The notes below the pieces were generated by a model. The model saw only the letters and a list, made by a program, of their open reading frames with translations. It was not told where the DNA came from and did no database searches. From Pyrinomonadaceae bacterium (GTDB taxonomy: Bacteria > Acidobacteriota > Blastocatellia > Pyrinomonadales > Pyrinomonadaceae), in assembly GCA_014380365.1 (NCBI GenBank), contig JACMJZ010000029.1, positions 1-64,000 on the forward strand: 64,000 bases of DNA, in the 5' to 3' direction. Every line of letters begins with the position of its first letter. The stretch's first letter is position 1. The position numbers and the translations under genes are program-made. Shown here piece by piece: positions 44,638 to 53,920 of the stretch.

Positions 44638-46653
44638 TTACTTGTGTTGGATGCGAACTTCAAATGCGATAGGCACACCGGATTCCTTTAGCACGTCTGA
44701 TGCCGGCAGCTTCACCGCGACAAACGGCGCCTTCCCATCTTTGTCGTTTAGCTCAGTGACGGGATCACTGGTTTTGTGCTTCGCCAGAAAACTCGCCAAC
44801 GCCGCCTGTTCGGAATCGCTCAGGGGCTTTCGCGTTACCGGCTCCCTAAGAAAGGCAGGTTCGGTTATTGGGCTCGAAGAAAAGATGATGGTGTACGTTT
44901 CGGTGCCCGGCTTCTTGTCCAGTTCCATCCAATGTTCTATCCCATTTGGAAAACTGAAGTCCTCGGCCTTGGTCACCAGATTACTGTCCAGGCCGGAGAT
45001 CTCTGCCGGATACAGGGTCAGGAATGCCATCGGTCGATTTCCGTCACCTGGCCCGACGATGTAGAGGTAGCCACCCTCCTCAAACTGAAAGTGAAACTTG
45101 AAGGCCTGTCCTGAAGTCAGCGGCACTGCACCCGCAACGCGTATCGGCTCGGATGAGTCTGGCAATACTTCGAGCCAATAGCGACCAACTTCAACCGGAG
45201 CCAACGTCGCGGGATTCGCTGGAGTGGTAATACCATTCGCGGCGTCGCCCGACTGCACAGGCGATTTAGCCTTTAACCAGTTGACTGCAAAAAATCCGCC
45301 GCCTCCTACCACCGCCAGGATCAACAGAAGCGCGCCCGCGCCAATCAACGCGACCGACTTGCCCCGAGCTTTCTTTTCCGCCACCTCACTAGCCGGAGTT
45401 CTCGGCGGCTGTACCACCGTCACGCTCGAGCCCAGATCAGCGACTGGCGCATAGGCTGGCGATACTGAAGAAGGTGGCGGCGCCGCCGGCGAAACTGGAA
45501 GCGGTTTGGGTGGCAATCCCGTGCTGGGAGGAGAAGTGGGAATTGAGTCAACCGTAATAATCGTCGGTGCGTTGACGTCTGTCTTAGTCTCCAAATCGCC
45601 CGCCGCGCCTCGTGTGTGAGCATGCGAGCTTTGCGCATGCGGAATGTCAGGGAGCGTGCGGTCGACGCTGGGGGTTCCCTCTCCACCTGCAATCACAGCC
45701 GAACGCAATTGCCCGGCAAGTTCGCCCGCCGTCGCCTGGCGGTCATCACGATCTTTTGAAATCGCGCGGTCGATAGCGTCGCTGAAACTCTGGGAAACGT
45801 CCGGCATCTTTTCCCGCAACGGAGGGGGAGTAACGTGAATATGATCACGCCTCAACTCGTGCAGCGTGGTTGCCGAATATGGACGCTTCCCGCTAATCAT
45901 TTGGTAAGCGACCAGCCCCAGACTGTAAATATCTGCGCGCCCGTCGATCTCCGGATTTCCGTCGCGCGACGGCTCGCCCCACTGTTCCGGCGACATGTAG
46001 TAAGGCGTGCCGAGCACCTGGCCGGCCATCGTTAGTTCAGTAGTGCCGGTACTCTCTCCGGCGATTTCCCGCATCTTCGCGATTCCCAGGTCGAGCAGCT
46101 TTACCGAGGACTCTTTCCCGGCGCTCCCTTTGGCAATCATGATGTTTTCTGGTTTTAGATCGCGGTGGACAACGCCCATCGAGTGCGCCGTGTTTAAGAC
46201 ACTCATGATTGGTTCGAGGATTTCAAACGCTTCCGCGGGGGTGAACCGCCCTCTTTGCTTCAATTCCGCGTCGAGCGTTTGGCCCTCGACATATTCCATC
46301 ACCATGTAAATAGTGCCGTCAGCCGATGTCCTTAAGTCGTGGACCGCAACAGCATTGGCGTGACGGAGCCGGCGCGCGGCCTGGCCTTCACGACGGAAGC
46401 GACGCAGCCAGTCTGCGTTGTTTCGCACTTCCGGCGGAAGAATCTTGATTGCTACCCGATCGCCCAGCAGAATGTGACGAGCTAGATAAACTGCGCCCAT
46501 CCCGCCCTTGCCCAGCAGGGACTCAATTTGATACTGACCATCGAGCACCGTGCCCACGATTGAAGACGGGTCGTCTTCGAGGACCTCTCCGTCCGTGGGA
46601 CAGAAGCTCACACCGTCTTCATACTTTGATTTGCAAATGGTGCAGTATTTCAT
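44638..46653 (-). CDS. Transmembrane Ser/Thr protein kinase with N-terminal zinc ribbon and C-terminal DUF4384-like domain
   Basis: 671 residues. Residues 1-25 are a zinc ribbon (CTICKSKYEDGVSFC). The kinase domain has GKGGMG (49-54), Lys70 in VAIKIL, HRDLKPEN (163-170) and DLG (188-190, in place of DFG), with APE-like SPEQWGEPSR. A Pro/Ser-rich linker leads to a TM helix (VALIGAGALLLILAVVGGGGFFAV) and an extracytoplasmic domain (YWLEVLPDSSEPIRVAGAVP, FHFQFEEGGYLYIVGPGDGN) like DUF4384. First gene of the operon; it presumably senses an envelope signal and may control the DUF4384 and CHAT proteins. Confidence 0.92.
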   Translation of the reverse strand: MKYCTICKSKYEDGVSFCPTDGEVLEDDPSSIVGTVLDGQYQIESLLGKGGMGAVYLARHILLGDRVAIKILPPEVRNNADWLRRFRREGQAARRLRHANAVAVHDLRTSADGTIYMVMEYVEGQTLDAELKQRGRFTPAEAFEILEPIMSVLNTAHSMGVVHRDLKPENIMIAKGSAGKESSVKLLDLGIAKMREIAGESTGTTELTMAGQVLGTPYYMSPEQWGEPSRDGNPEIDGRADIYSLGLVAYQMISGKRPYSATTLHELRRDHIHVTPPPLREKMPDVSQSFSDAIDRAISKDRDDRQATAGELAGQLRSAVIAGGEGTPSVDRTLPDIPHAQSSHAHTRGAAGDLETKTDVNAPTIITVDSIPTSPPSTGLPPKPLPVSPAAPPPSSVSPAYAPVADLGSSVTVVQPPRTPASEVAEKKARGKSVALIGAGALLLILAVVGGGGFFAVNWLKAKSPVQSGDAANGITTPANPATLAPVEVGRYWLEVLPDSSEPIRVAGAVPLTSGQAFKFHFQFEEGGYLYIVGPGDGNRPMAFLTLYPAEISGLDSNLVTKAEDFSFPNGIEHWMELDKKPGTETYTIIFSSSPITEPAFLREPVTRKPLSDSEQAALASFLAKHKTSDPVTELNDKDGKAPFVAVKLPASDVLKESGVPIAFEVRIQHK

Positions 46654-46846
46654 GCGGGCATTGATGGAGGTTAACTCTGGATCGAAGCTTTTGCGCAGCG
46701 GTAGTTTACCACACGGTGAAGGTGACGATTATACGTCGCCTCCCAGCGGAAGCCCGCGCGTAAGCAAGGGCTCTTTACGCGCAAGCAGGTCTAGGCCCTC
46801 CCTAACGGTCGGGCTTCCGCTTGCCGCTCCGCCGGCGCAGAAAAGT

Positions 46847-47344
46847 TTACGGCATCGATTTCACGGTGTCACCGCGTTTGAATACCAGGCTGGCCCTCTT
46901 ACCGGGCTTGACCACGTTGACGATGTTGACCTGATCGGCGAAGAGTTCGAAAAGAAGTCTATTGCTTAAGGTAAGTCTTGAAAGACCCTCGGGCGCTTTT
47001 GCTTGCAGAAAGAACCAAACCGAGTGGCCCTTCAGTTCCATGCCTATCCACTGAAGCTCTAATCCCGCATCGCCGGTTTTTAGCTGAATTACATTTCGCA
47101 GATAGTCCAGCAGCAACGCGTTTGTCTTCGCACTCGAATCCAGCCGCACGCCTCCTGCGCCTGTCCGCTTGCTAAGAGCGGCCTCGATGTCATCGGCGAA
47201 TGTTTGCACCGTGATTTCAACCAGACTCTCTTCCGCGTTATGTTCGATCCGAGTAACACTGGTGTGGTAGCGATGCGCCGAGGCGACGGACGCAAGCCCC
47301 ATTACCATTAGCGACAAAATCAAAATGCGGATTGCGTTTCTCAT
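46847..47344 (-). CDS. DUF6702-type exported protein
   Basis: 165 residues from the ATG at 47344, which GAGGAGCTGAA precedes. A signal peptide (RNAIRILILSLMVMGLASVASA) is followed by HRYHTSVTRIEHNAEESLVEITVQTFADDIEAAL, matching the DUF6702 pattern. It lies 58 bp downstream of the M1 peptidase on the same strand, an arrangement I remember from related genomes. Function unknown. Confidence 0.85.
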   Translation of the reverse strand: MRNAIRILILSLMVMGLASVASAHRYHTSVTRIEHNAEESLVEITVQTFADDIEAALSKRTGAGGVRLDSSAKTNALLLDYLRNVIQLKTGDAGLELQWIGMELKGHSVWFFLQAKAPEGLSRLTLSNRLLFELFADQVNIVNVVKPGKRASLVFKRGDTVKSMP

Positions 47345-47402
47345 TTCAGCTCCTCTGTGCAACAGAGAATAGTTCAATCTGGGTTGCCAGCCCCTTTCCA
47401 GC

Positions 47403-49847
47403 CTATCTCCTGCCGGGCGTAGGTGTGGGCGAAGCGCTTCCACTGCCTGGCGCAGGCTCAATGTTCTTGCGCTCCTGTTGCTGCATTGGGTTCATCGGCG
47501 CCTGTTGATCTCGGAATAGCTGCAAGCGCGTCTTGATCGGACGCCGCGGAAAATAATTGTTCGACAGGTCAACGTCGGCAGTTTCCAGATGCGGATCCAG
47601 CGTCAGGTAGCGAACCTCTTTCCTGGTCATAATCAGCTTTGAGATCGCGCTCTGGTTGTAACGCCAGATTTCCGCCGGGATGCGCAACTCTTCCTTCGTC
47701 CCATCGGTGTATTCAATCAGGAAAATAACCGGCATCACCAGGCCGCCGATATTCTTCAGATCAACTACGTAGAAATTCATCCCCAGCCGGATGAGTTCCC
47801 GTTGCCTATCATTGAGCCCGGCGAGAAATGCCTGATAATCTTCGCGTTCCTGGGCAGTCACATCCAAAGGATCGTAGGCGTTATAGAAATCGCGCAACGA
47901 CGGATACTGATCCGTGCGCTTTGGGAGCGCGCGATTGCGTTTTTGCGAAAGCGTCTCCGGCTCCGCCTCACGCTCTGCCCGACGCTTCGCCTTGTCGGTT
48001 TCCGGGTTCGCCGTGTCTGCATTGTAGAGGCGCACGTTTTCGATCGAGATGTCTGTGTGGTCGGTGGTGTAAAACCAGCCGCGCCAAAACCAATCCAAGT
48101 CGACGCCCGAAGCGTCTTCCATCGTGCGGAAAAAATCCGCGGGCATTGGTCGCTTAAACTTCCAGCGCCGCCCATACTCACGAAACGCAAAGTCGAAAAG
48201 CTCACGTTCCAGAATCGTTTCCCGCAAAATGTTCAGCGCGGTGGCGGGTTTTGCATAGGCATTGTTGCCAAACTGCAAAAGCGATTCGGAGTTTGTCATG
48301 ATCGGCACTTGCGCATCAGACAACATGTATTCCGTGATGTCCTTAGGCTCACCGCGTCGCGAAGGGTAGTTTGTCTCCCACTCCTGTTCGGCGAGGTACT
48401 GTAGAAACGTGTTCAGTCCCTCATCCATCCAGGTCCATTGGCGCTCATCTGAGTTGACGATCATCGGAAAGTAATTGTGACCAACTTCGTGGATGACGAC
48501 CGAGATGAGTCCATACTTTGTGCGCGCTGGATAGGTGCCATCGGGTTCGGGCCGCGGTCCGTTGAAGCAAATCATCGGATACTCCATGCCCCCAACCGGC
48601 CCATTGATCGACTGGGCAACCGGATACGGATAAGCGAAGGAGTAACGCGAATAGACATTCAATGTGTGGATGATTGCGTGGGTTGAGTACCTTGCCCAAA
48701 GCGGATTGCCTTCGTTGGGATAGAAGGACATGGCCATCACGCGATTGCCTTCTACGTTGTGTCCCTGGGCGTCCCAGATGAACTTGCGCGACGAGGCAAA
48801 GGCGAAGTCGCGCACATTCTCGGCGCCAAAAATCCAGGTCTTCTTCGGTCCGCTCGCGGAGTTTCTGGTCTTCTCCGCGCCGTTACTTTCGTTTGCTTTC
48901 GCTTCTGCCGGCGTAACCACGAGCGCAGGTTCTTTGGCAGTGCGGGACTGTTCAAGACGCTGGCGCTGGGCCGAGGTGAGAACTCTTTCAGGGTTCTGAA
49001 GGACTCCGGTGGCGGAAACGATGTGATCGGCGGGCGCAGTTATCGCAACGTTGTAGTTGCCGAATTCGAGCGTAAACTCGCCCGCACCCAGGAACTGCTT
49101 ATGTTGCCAGCCCGAGACATCGTTGTAAGCGGCCAGGCGCGGGAACCAGTGCGCAATCTCGTAAAGGTAGTTTCCATCCTTCGGGAAAAACTCGTAGCCA
49201 GTGCGGCCCCCCAGTTTCCTCTGGTCGTTGATGTTGTAATTCCAATCGACCGAAAAGACGGTGGACTGACCAGGCGCGAGCGGCAGGGGCAAATCGATCC
49301 GCATCATTGTTTTGACAATCGTGTGCCGCAGCGGATTGCCGCGACCATCGCGCACTGCGGTGATTTTGACCGCGCCATCAAACGCTTCCCTGGCGAGCAA
49401 CTGGTCCAGCGTGTTGTAGGGTAACTGCGGCTGGCCGGCCGGCGGCGGGTTCCGAGTATCGAAACTAATCGGTGGCGGCTCTCGCTTGAACTCCGGGGCA
49501 GTGGAAGTGCTGTTGGCGTCGGAAGCAGCGGCGAAAATGTTTTGGTCGAGTTGCAACCAGAGATAGCTGAGCGTATCTGGCGAGTTGTTGAAGTAAGTAA
49601 TGGTTTCGGAGCCGATGATCCGCTGCTTCGCGTCGTCAAGCTCCACCGCAATTTTGTAATCGGCGCGTTGTTGCCAATATCGCGGGCCCGGCGCACCCGA
49701 ACCTGAGCGCTGATCGTTTGGCGTCGGCAGCAGCTCTTCGAGCTGGCGAAACTTGTCGACTGGATCTGTTTTAGATTGCGCAAAGAGAAGCGGATTTACA
49801 GACAAACAAAGAGCTAACAGCAGAAACCGGCTTATGAGTGATGGCAC
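47403..49847 (-). CDS. Exported M1-family zinc aminopeptidase-like protein
   Basis: 814 residues from the GTG at 49847, which GGAGGAAGCAA precedes; a longer reading from 49979 lacks this and would hide the signal peptide (LISRFLLLALCLSVNPLLFAQ). An M1 N-terminal beta-domain is followed by the active site: GGMEYP in place of the classical GxMEN, HEVGH (453-457) and the third zinc ligand Glu476 in MDEGLNTF. It probably trims peptides outside the cytoplasm. Gene pair with DUF6702. Confidence 0.9.
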   Translation of the reverse strand: MPSLISRFLLLALCLSVNPLLFAQSKTDPVDKFRQLEELLPTPNDQRSGSGAPGPRYWQQRADYKIAVELDDAKQRIIGSETITYFNNSPDTLSYLWLQLDQNIFAAASDANSTSTAPEFKREPPPISFDTRNPPPAGQPQLPYNTLDQLLAREAFDGAVKITAVRDGRGNPLRHTIVKTMMRIDLPLPLAPGQSTVFSVDWNYNINDQRKLGGRTGYEFFPKDGNYLYEIAHWFPRLAAYNDVSGWQHKQFLGAGEFTLEFGNYNVAITAPADHIVSATGVLQNPERVLTSAQRQRLEQSRTAKEPALVVTPAEAKANESNGAEKTRNSASGPKKTWIFGAENVRDFAFASSRKFIWDAQGHNVEGNRVMAMSFYPNEGNPLWARYSTHAIIHTLNVYSRYSFAYPYPVAQSINGPVGGMEYPMICFNGPRPEPDGTYPARTKYGLISVVIHEVGHNYFPMIVNSDERQWTWMDEGLNTFLQYLAEQEWETNYPSRRGEPKDITEYMLSDAQVPIMTNSESLLQFGNNAYAKPATALNILRETILERELFDFAFREYGRRWKFKRPMPADFFRTMEDASGVDLDWFWRGWFYTTDHTDISIENVRLYNADTANPETDKAKRRAEREAEPETLSQKRNRALPKRTDQYPSLRDFYNAYDPLDVTAQEREDYQAFLAGLNDRQRELIRLGMNFYVVDLKNIGGLVMPVIFLIEYTDGTKEELRIPAEIWRYNQSAISKLIMTRKEVRYLTLDPHLETADVDLSNNYFPRRPIKTRLQLFRDQQAPMNPMQQQERKNIEPAPGSGSASPTPTPGRR

Positions 49848-49953
49848 TTGCTTCCTCCGTGTGCGACGAGACTGGTTGTGCGGGAGATATGAGAATACTA
49901 CATCGACCGGCTTGGAACCGCATAGCTGAGGGGGAAGGTTGAAAGCAGTACAC

Positions 49954-50178
49954 GAGCCCGCGCAAGCGGGCGAAAGCATAAAGCCCAGGGTGGAGCGAAG
50001 CGGAACCCTGGGTGTGCTGCCGACATATCGATCAGCCCGCGTAGCGGGCGACAGCGGCGTTGTTATTGATCAAATTCTGTCGCCCGTTCCACGGGCTCGA
50101 ATTCATTTCGAGAAGTGCCCCAGGGTTTCGCTTCGCTCCACCCTGGGCTTTATGCTTCCGCCTGCTCCGCAGGCTCGG
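49954..50178. repeat. Composite inverted repeat with 38-bp arms and nested palindromes
   Basis: Arms 49975-50012 and 50119-50156 match at 37 of 38 bases. Nested inside and around are GCCCGCGCAAGCGGGC (49956-49971), AGCCCGCGTAGCGGGCGA (50034-50051) and GCCTGCTCCGCAGGC (50160-50174). It occupies most of the 49848-50191 spacer, between the M1 gene and the end of glgP. Confidence 0.8.
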
Positions 50179-50191
50179 GAAAGAGTTCTTC

Positions 50192-52378
50192 TCAGGAATA
50201 GATCCGGCGGGCGTACTCCTCGACCATTCGATCACTATTGAACTCGGGCCCAAGCGTAGCGATGGAGCGTTTCATCATCGCAATCCATCTGCGCGGCAGG
50301 CCGTGCACATCGCGGTCGTAATAGAGCGGCGCCACGTCCTGCTCCAGCAATCGGTAGAGCGATTCAGCATCGCCGGCATCTGACTCCGGATTTCCGGCGG
50401 CCGTAATCGTCTGCGGAGTGGCGTCGTCATTCGCATCGCCAACCGCGAAGCCGTTCGTCCCGTCGTAGCCTTCGAGCCACCACCCGTCCAAAATAGACAA
50501 GTTTAGCCCGCCGTTAATCGCCACCTTCTCGCCGCTCGTTCCCGAAGCCTCAAGCGGCCGCCGCGGAACGTTGAGCCAAACATCGACGGACTGCACGAGT
50601 TGGCGTGCGATCTCGTGATCGTAATCTTCAATAAAAACCGCCCTGTCGCGAACGCGCAGGTCATACTTCCATTTGGCTACTTGCTGCAACACCAGCTTCG
50701 CCTCACCATCCTGCGGGTGCGCCTTGCCGGCAAATACAAACTGAACCGGCCGTTCCTCGTTATTGATAATCTGGCGGAGACGAGCCGCATCTTTCAGCAA
50801 CAGGTTCCAGCGTTTGTAACCAGCCACGCGACGCGCGAAGCCGATTGTAAGCACCCCGGGTTCGAATATCTTCTTCGCAGCTTCTGTGTGATCCAAAGCG
50901 TCGCCGCGAGTAATCCGCGCCTCAAAAGAACGTTGCCGAATAAACGCCACCAGCCGCGCTTTCAAAAGCGAATGCGCTGCCCAAAGTTCCTCGTCGGAGA
51001 TGCGAGCAATTCCCTGCTCCCATTCGTTGCGTCGCAGCAATCTATCCGGCCAGTCGGCGCCGACGTGCGTTTCATAAAGCGAGCGGATCAGCGGCGCTAC
51101 CCAGGTGGGCGCGTGAACGCCGTTCGTCACATGTGTAATCGGAACACGTTCGACCCGGCTGTCTCCGGTGAGCTTCTGCCAAAGCGCGCGCGAAACTTCG
51201 CCGTGCTTCCGACTGACGCCGTTTGTCGATCGACACATCCGGATCGCCAGTGGCGTTAGCCCAAAAGGCTCGCGCGGGTTCACAGCATCAATGCGCCCGA
51301 GCGCCAGGAACTCCTCATGACTTAGTCCCAACTCCTTTTCGTAACTCACCCCCAGGGCACGGGTCAGAAGGTCCACATCAAACTCATCATTACCGGCGGC
51401 AACCGGAGTGTGGGTGGTAAACACTGCGCGCTGCTTCACCTGCTTCGCGGCTTCCGCGAAAGTTAATCCTTGCGATTGAATCAGCTCGCGGGCCAGCTCA
51501 ATCGTCAGGAAAGCCGAGTGGCCCTCGTTGAGGTGAAAGACGTGCGGCTTGATTCCGAGTTTTCCGAGCAAACGCACGCCGCCAATGCCGAGAAGCATTT
51601 CCTGAACGATGCGTGTCTCGCGATCGCCGCCATAAAGGTGGCCGGTAACCCAGCGATCTGTCTCCTCATTCTCAGGAATGTTCGTGTCCAAAAGATAAAG
51701 CGCCACTCGGCCGACATCCGCGCGCCAGACTTGCGCGCGCACCGGACGATTGCGAATTAACACCTCGACCGTGAGCGAGGCGCCGTCTTCGTTCTGGACC
51801 AAATGCAGTGGCAGCTCCGCCGGATCAGTGTCCACGTAAACCTCTTCTTGCCAGCCTTCGAGACTCAGCCGTTGGCGAAAGTATCCCTTGCGATAAAGGA
51901 GCCCAACGGCGACCAGTGGCAGACGCAGATCGCTTGCCGACTTCAGATGGTCGCCGGCGAGTACGCCGAGGCCGCCCGAATAAACTGGAAGTGAATTGTG
52001 AACGCCGTACTCGGCACAGAAATAAGCAACCGGACTTTCAGCGGTGATAGGCGTCGCGCCCTCGGCGTTCGACCAATTGATGGCATCCGTCATGTAGCGA
52101 TCGAAGTCCCTGGCGAGCTTAGCTACTCTGGCCAGGTAGATCGGGTCCGTAGCCATCTCGGCAAGGCGGTATTCAGAAACTCGCGTCAACAGGAATCGCG
52201 GGTTGTGGCCGCACTCCTCCCAGATAACCGGGTCGAGGTCGCGAAAACAACTTTCGCCATCAGTCGCCCAACTCCACCAATAATTCCAGGAGAGCCGCGC
52301 GAGCGGTTGGAGAGGGAAAGGTAGTGCTGGTGCTGGCACGGACGGTTTTTTGTTTAGTGGTTCAATCGTTTCAATCAT
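50192..52378 (-). CDS. glgP: Alpha-glucan (glycogen/maltodextrin) phosphorylase, short DUF3417 type
   Basis: 728 residues, alpha-glucan phosphorylase family. The DUF3417 N-terminus PLQPLARLSWNYWWSWATDGE is followed by YFCAEYGVHNSLPVYSGGLGVLAGDH, HLNEGHSAFL, ITHVTNGVHAPTWVAP and the pyridoxal-phosphate lysine region EASGTSGEKVAINGGLNLSILDGWW. It releases glucose-1-phosphate from storage glucan. An inverted repeat (52389-52410) lies where the ribosome-binding site would be expected. Monocistronic here, with no other glg gene in view. Confidence 0.94.
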   Translation of the reverse strand: MIETIEPLNKKPSVPAPALPFPLQPLARLSWNYWWSWATDGESCFRDLDPVIWEECGHNPRFLLTRVSEYRLAEMATDPIYLARVAKLARDFDRYMTDAINWSNAEGATPITAESPVAYFCAEYGVHNSLPVYSGGLGVLAGDHLKSASDLRLPLVAVGLLYRKGYFRQRLSLEGWQEEVYVDTDPAELPLHLVQNEDGASLTVEVLIRNRPVRAQVWRADVGRVALYLLDTNIPENEETDRWVTGHLYGGDRETRIVQEMLLGIGGVRLLGKLGIKPHVFHLNEGHSAFLTIELARELIQSQGLTFAEAAKQVKQRAVFTTHTPVAAGNDEFDVDLLTRALGVSYEKELGLSHEEFLALGRIDAVNPREPFGLTPLAIRMCRSTNGVSRKHGEVSRALWQKLTGDSRVERVPITHVTNGVHAPTWVAPLIRSLYETHVGADWPDRLLRRNEWEQGIARISDEELWAAHSLLKARLVAFIRQRSFEARITRGDALDHTEAAKKIFEPGVLTIGFARRVAGYKRWNLLLKDAARLRQIINNEERPVQFVFAGKAHPQDGEAKLVLQQVAKWKYDLRVRDRAVFIEDYDHEIARQLVQSVDVWLNVPRRPLEASGTSGEKVAINGGLNLSILDGWWLEGYDGTNGFAVGDANDDATPQTITAAGNPESDAGDAESLYRLLEQDVAPLYYDRDVHGLPRRWIAMMKRSIATLGPEFNSDRMVEEYARRIYS

Positions 52379-52388
52379 TGCATAAGTA

Positions 52389-52410
52389 GGACAGGCATTC
52401 CTGCCTGTCC
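52389..52410. repeat. GGACAGGCA/TGCCTGTCC hairpin just before glgP
   Basis: Nine-base perfect arms round TTCC, about 10-30 bp upstream of the glgP start codon. Related steps (AGGCATTCCTGCTTGTC) are at 36810-36830, and (CAGACAAGATGTCTGTC) at about 55022-55042. Confidence 0.65.
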
Positions 52411-52515
52411 AATTTGAAGAATCAAAGAGTCAACTCAAAAACAAAGCGGTTCTTATAACACAGAATGCATTAGTCCGCAGGTTACACCGATTACACCGAA
52501 CTGACGGGGTTGTAG

Positions 52516-52627
52516 TGAAGTCAGTACCACCACGCGGTAGCGGGTGGTTCCCGACTAGCAGCGACTCATCACCGAACTTAGATGCGCAACGAGACCCACC
52601 CGCCACCGCGTGGTGGTACTGACTTCA
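52516..52627. repeat. TGAAGTCAGTACCACCACG inverted repeat overlapping a stop codon
   Basis: Arms 52516-52547 and 52596-52627 match at 31 of 32 bases. The right arm ends exactly at the stop codon of the macrodomain gene (52625-52627). A second copy is at 60570-60676. Confidence 0.8.
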
Positions 52628-53191
52628 TTTCTGCTCAAGTTCCTGATGTTTAAGGAATACCTCGGCGTCGCGGCGCTGAAAGAAAATGAGCCGAACTTCC
52701 TTCACCTCTTGCGCAGCGGTCAGAAATCGGGCGACTGCTTGTGAGGAGACTTGAGCGGCTTCGTCCTGAGGATATCCGAACACGCCAGTAGAAATTGCTG
52801 GAAAGGCGATTGAATCGAGCGAATGTCTTTCAGCGAGCGTCAACGAACTCTCATAACACGCCGCGAGCAATTCGGATTCGCGTCCACCCGCCTGGCCATA
52901 GACGGGTCCCACCGTGTGAATGACAAATCGCGCCGGGAGATCTCCCGCCGTAGTGATAACCGCTTCGCCGGTCGGTAACCCATCGGGAAACTGTGCTCGC
53001 CTGATTTCCCTGCACGCCTCCAGAATTGCCGGCCCACCCGCGCGATGAATCGCGCCATCCACTCCGCCGCCGCCAAGCAGCGAGGAGTTGGCTGCGTTCA
53101 CGATTGCACCGACATTCTGGCGGGTGATATCTCCAACGACGATCCCCACGCGACCGCCGAGGAAAGTCTCTTCTGGTTTGGAGTCCATCAT
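52625..53191 (-). CDS. Macrodomain ADP-ribose hydrolase
   Basis: 188 residues. VGDITRQNVGAIVNAANSSL and GGGGVDGAIHRAGG carry the ADP-ribose-binding signature, followed by FPAISTGVFGYPQDEAA. It matches the O-acetyl-ADP-ribose deacetylase (YmdB/MacroD) branch; likely removes ADP-ribose or its acetyl derivative. The C-terminus (EVRLIFFQRRDAEVFLKHQE) is normal for the family. Its stop codon sits inside an inverted repeat. Confidence 0.92.
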   Translation of the reverse strand: MMDSKPEETFLGGRVGIVVGDITRQNVGAIVNAANSSLLGGGGVDGAIHRAGGPAILEACREIRRAQFPDGLPTGEAVITTAGDLPARFVIHTVGPVYGQAGGRESELLAACYESSLTLAERHSLDSIAFPAISTGVFGYPQDEAAQVSSQAVARFLTAAQEVKEVRLIFFQRRDAEVFLKHQELEQK

Positions 53192-53257
53192 GAAGACAAC
53201 GAAACTTGGAGTGCGGCGGCAAGCGTAGCGCGACGCCGCGCTCCAAAAACCGCTTCG

Positions 53258-53614
53258 CTAGCTTTCGACCTCGTCATCAATCAACTCTTCGTCCAGATCC
53301 TCATCGCAAGGTTTGACTTTAATCTCTTCAAACATATCCTGGCGGCGCAGCGCCTCAGCTACTCCCTTCGCTTTCAGCTCAGTCAAGGGATGGCTGGGGT
53401 CGGTGCTGGCAATCTCGAAGAGCCGGTCATCAAGCATGACGACACCCAGAGAGCCAAGGGTGACCCCCGGCGTAATCTGGATCTCGTCCATGTTGTGGAT
53501 TTTGAAGTGACCTGTTTGTTCGACCCAGTCTTCGATGAACGGGTCGCGCAGGGCATGTTCAGCTTCGGGCTCCGAAAGATACGCACCCTCGACAATGAGA
53601 CAATATTCGCGCAC
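53258..53614 (-). CDS. Hypothetical acidic protein, 118 aa
   Basis: No family recognised. Starts MREYCLIVEGAYLSEPEAEHAL and ends with a strongly acidic tail (DEDLDEELIDDEVES). The middle has a regular helix-strand pattern (GVTLGSLGVVMLDDRLFEI). It lies 66 bp upstream of the macrodomain gene on the same strand and may be cotranscribed with it. Confidence 0.65.
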   Translation of the reverse strand: MREYCLIVEGAYLSEPEAEHALRDPFIEDWVEQTGHFKIHNMDEIQITPGVTLGSLGVVMLDDRLFEIASTDPSHPLTELKAKGVAEALRRQDMFEEIKVKPCDEDLDEELIDDEVES

Positions 53615-53861
53615 GTTGCTAGTCAGTCAAAAGTGAAGCTTGGAAGAGTTATATCTAAATCACCTGTACCTGTCGACGAGGTAGTTTACCGTAACGTCTG
53701 CGCTGCTTTAACCTGTTTTCGGCTCTCAACTCTATCACCGCCGTTCTGAACAAACCAAGGAAAAAATGGGCGACGCAAACTGTTAATCTTCCGAATTCCC
53801 GCCAATTGCCCGGACAGCTGACTAGCAAGCAAATCTCCACTGACAGCCGGCGTTTGCAAAC

Positions 53862-53896
53862 AAAAAAGCCGCCGGGAGTTTGCACTCCCTGGCGGC
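53862..53896 (-). terminator. Rho-independent terminator of the VWA gene
   Basis: A GCCGCC.GGGAGT/ACTCCC.GGCGGC stem (53868-53896) is followed, in the minus direction, by six U residues (53867-53862). It begins 24 bp after the stop codon of the VWA-domain gene. Nothing further is seen between it and 53614. Confidence 0.85.
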
Positions 53897-53920
53897 GTAT
53901 TAAGGTCTTGAAACAACAGT

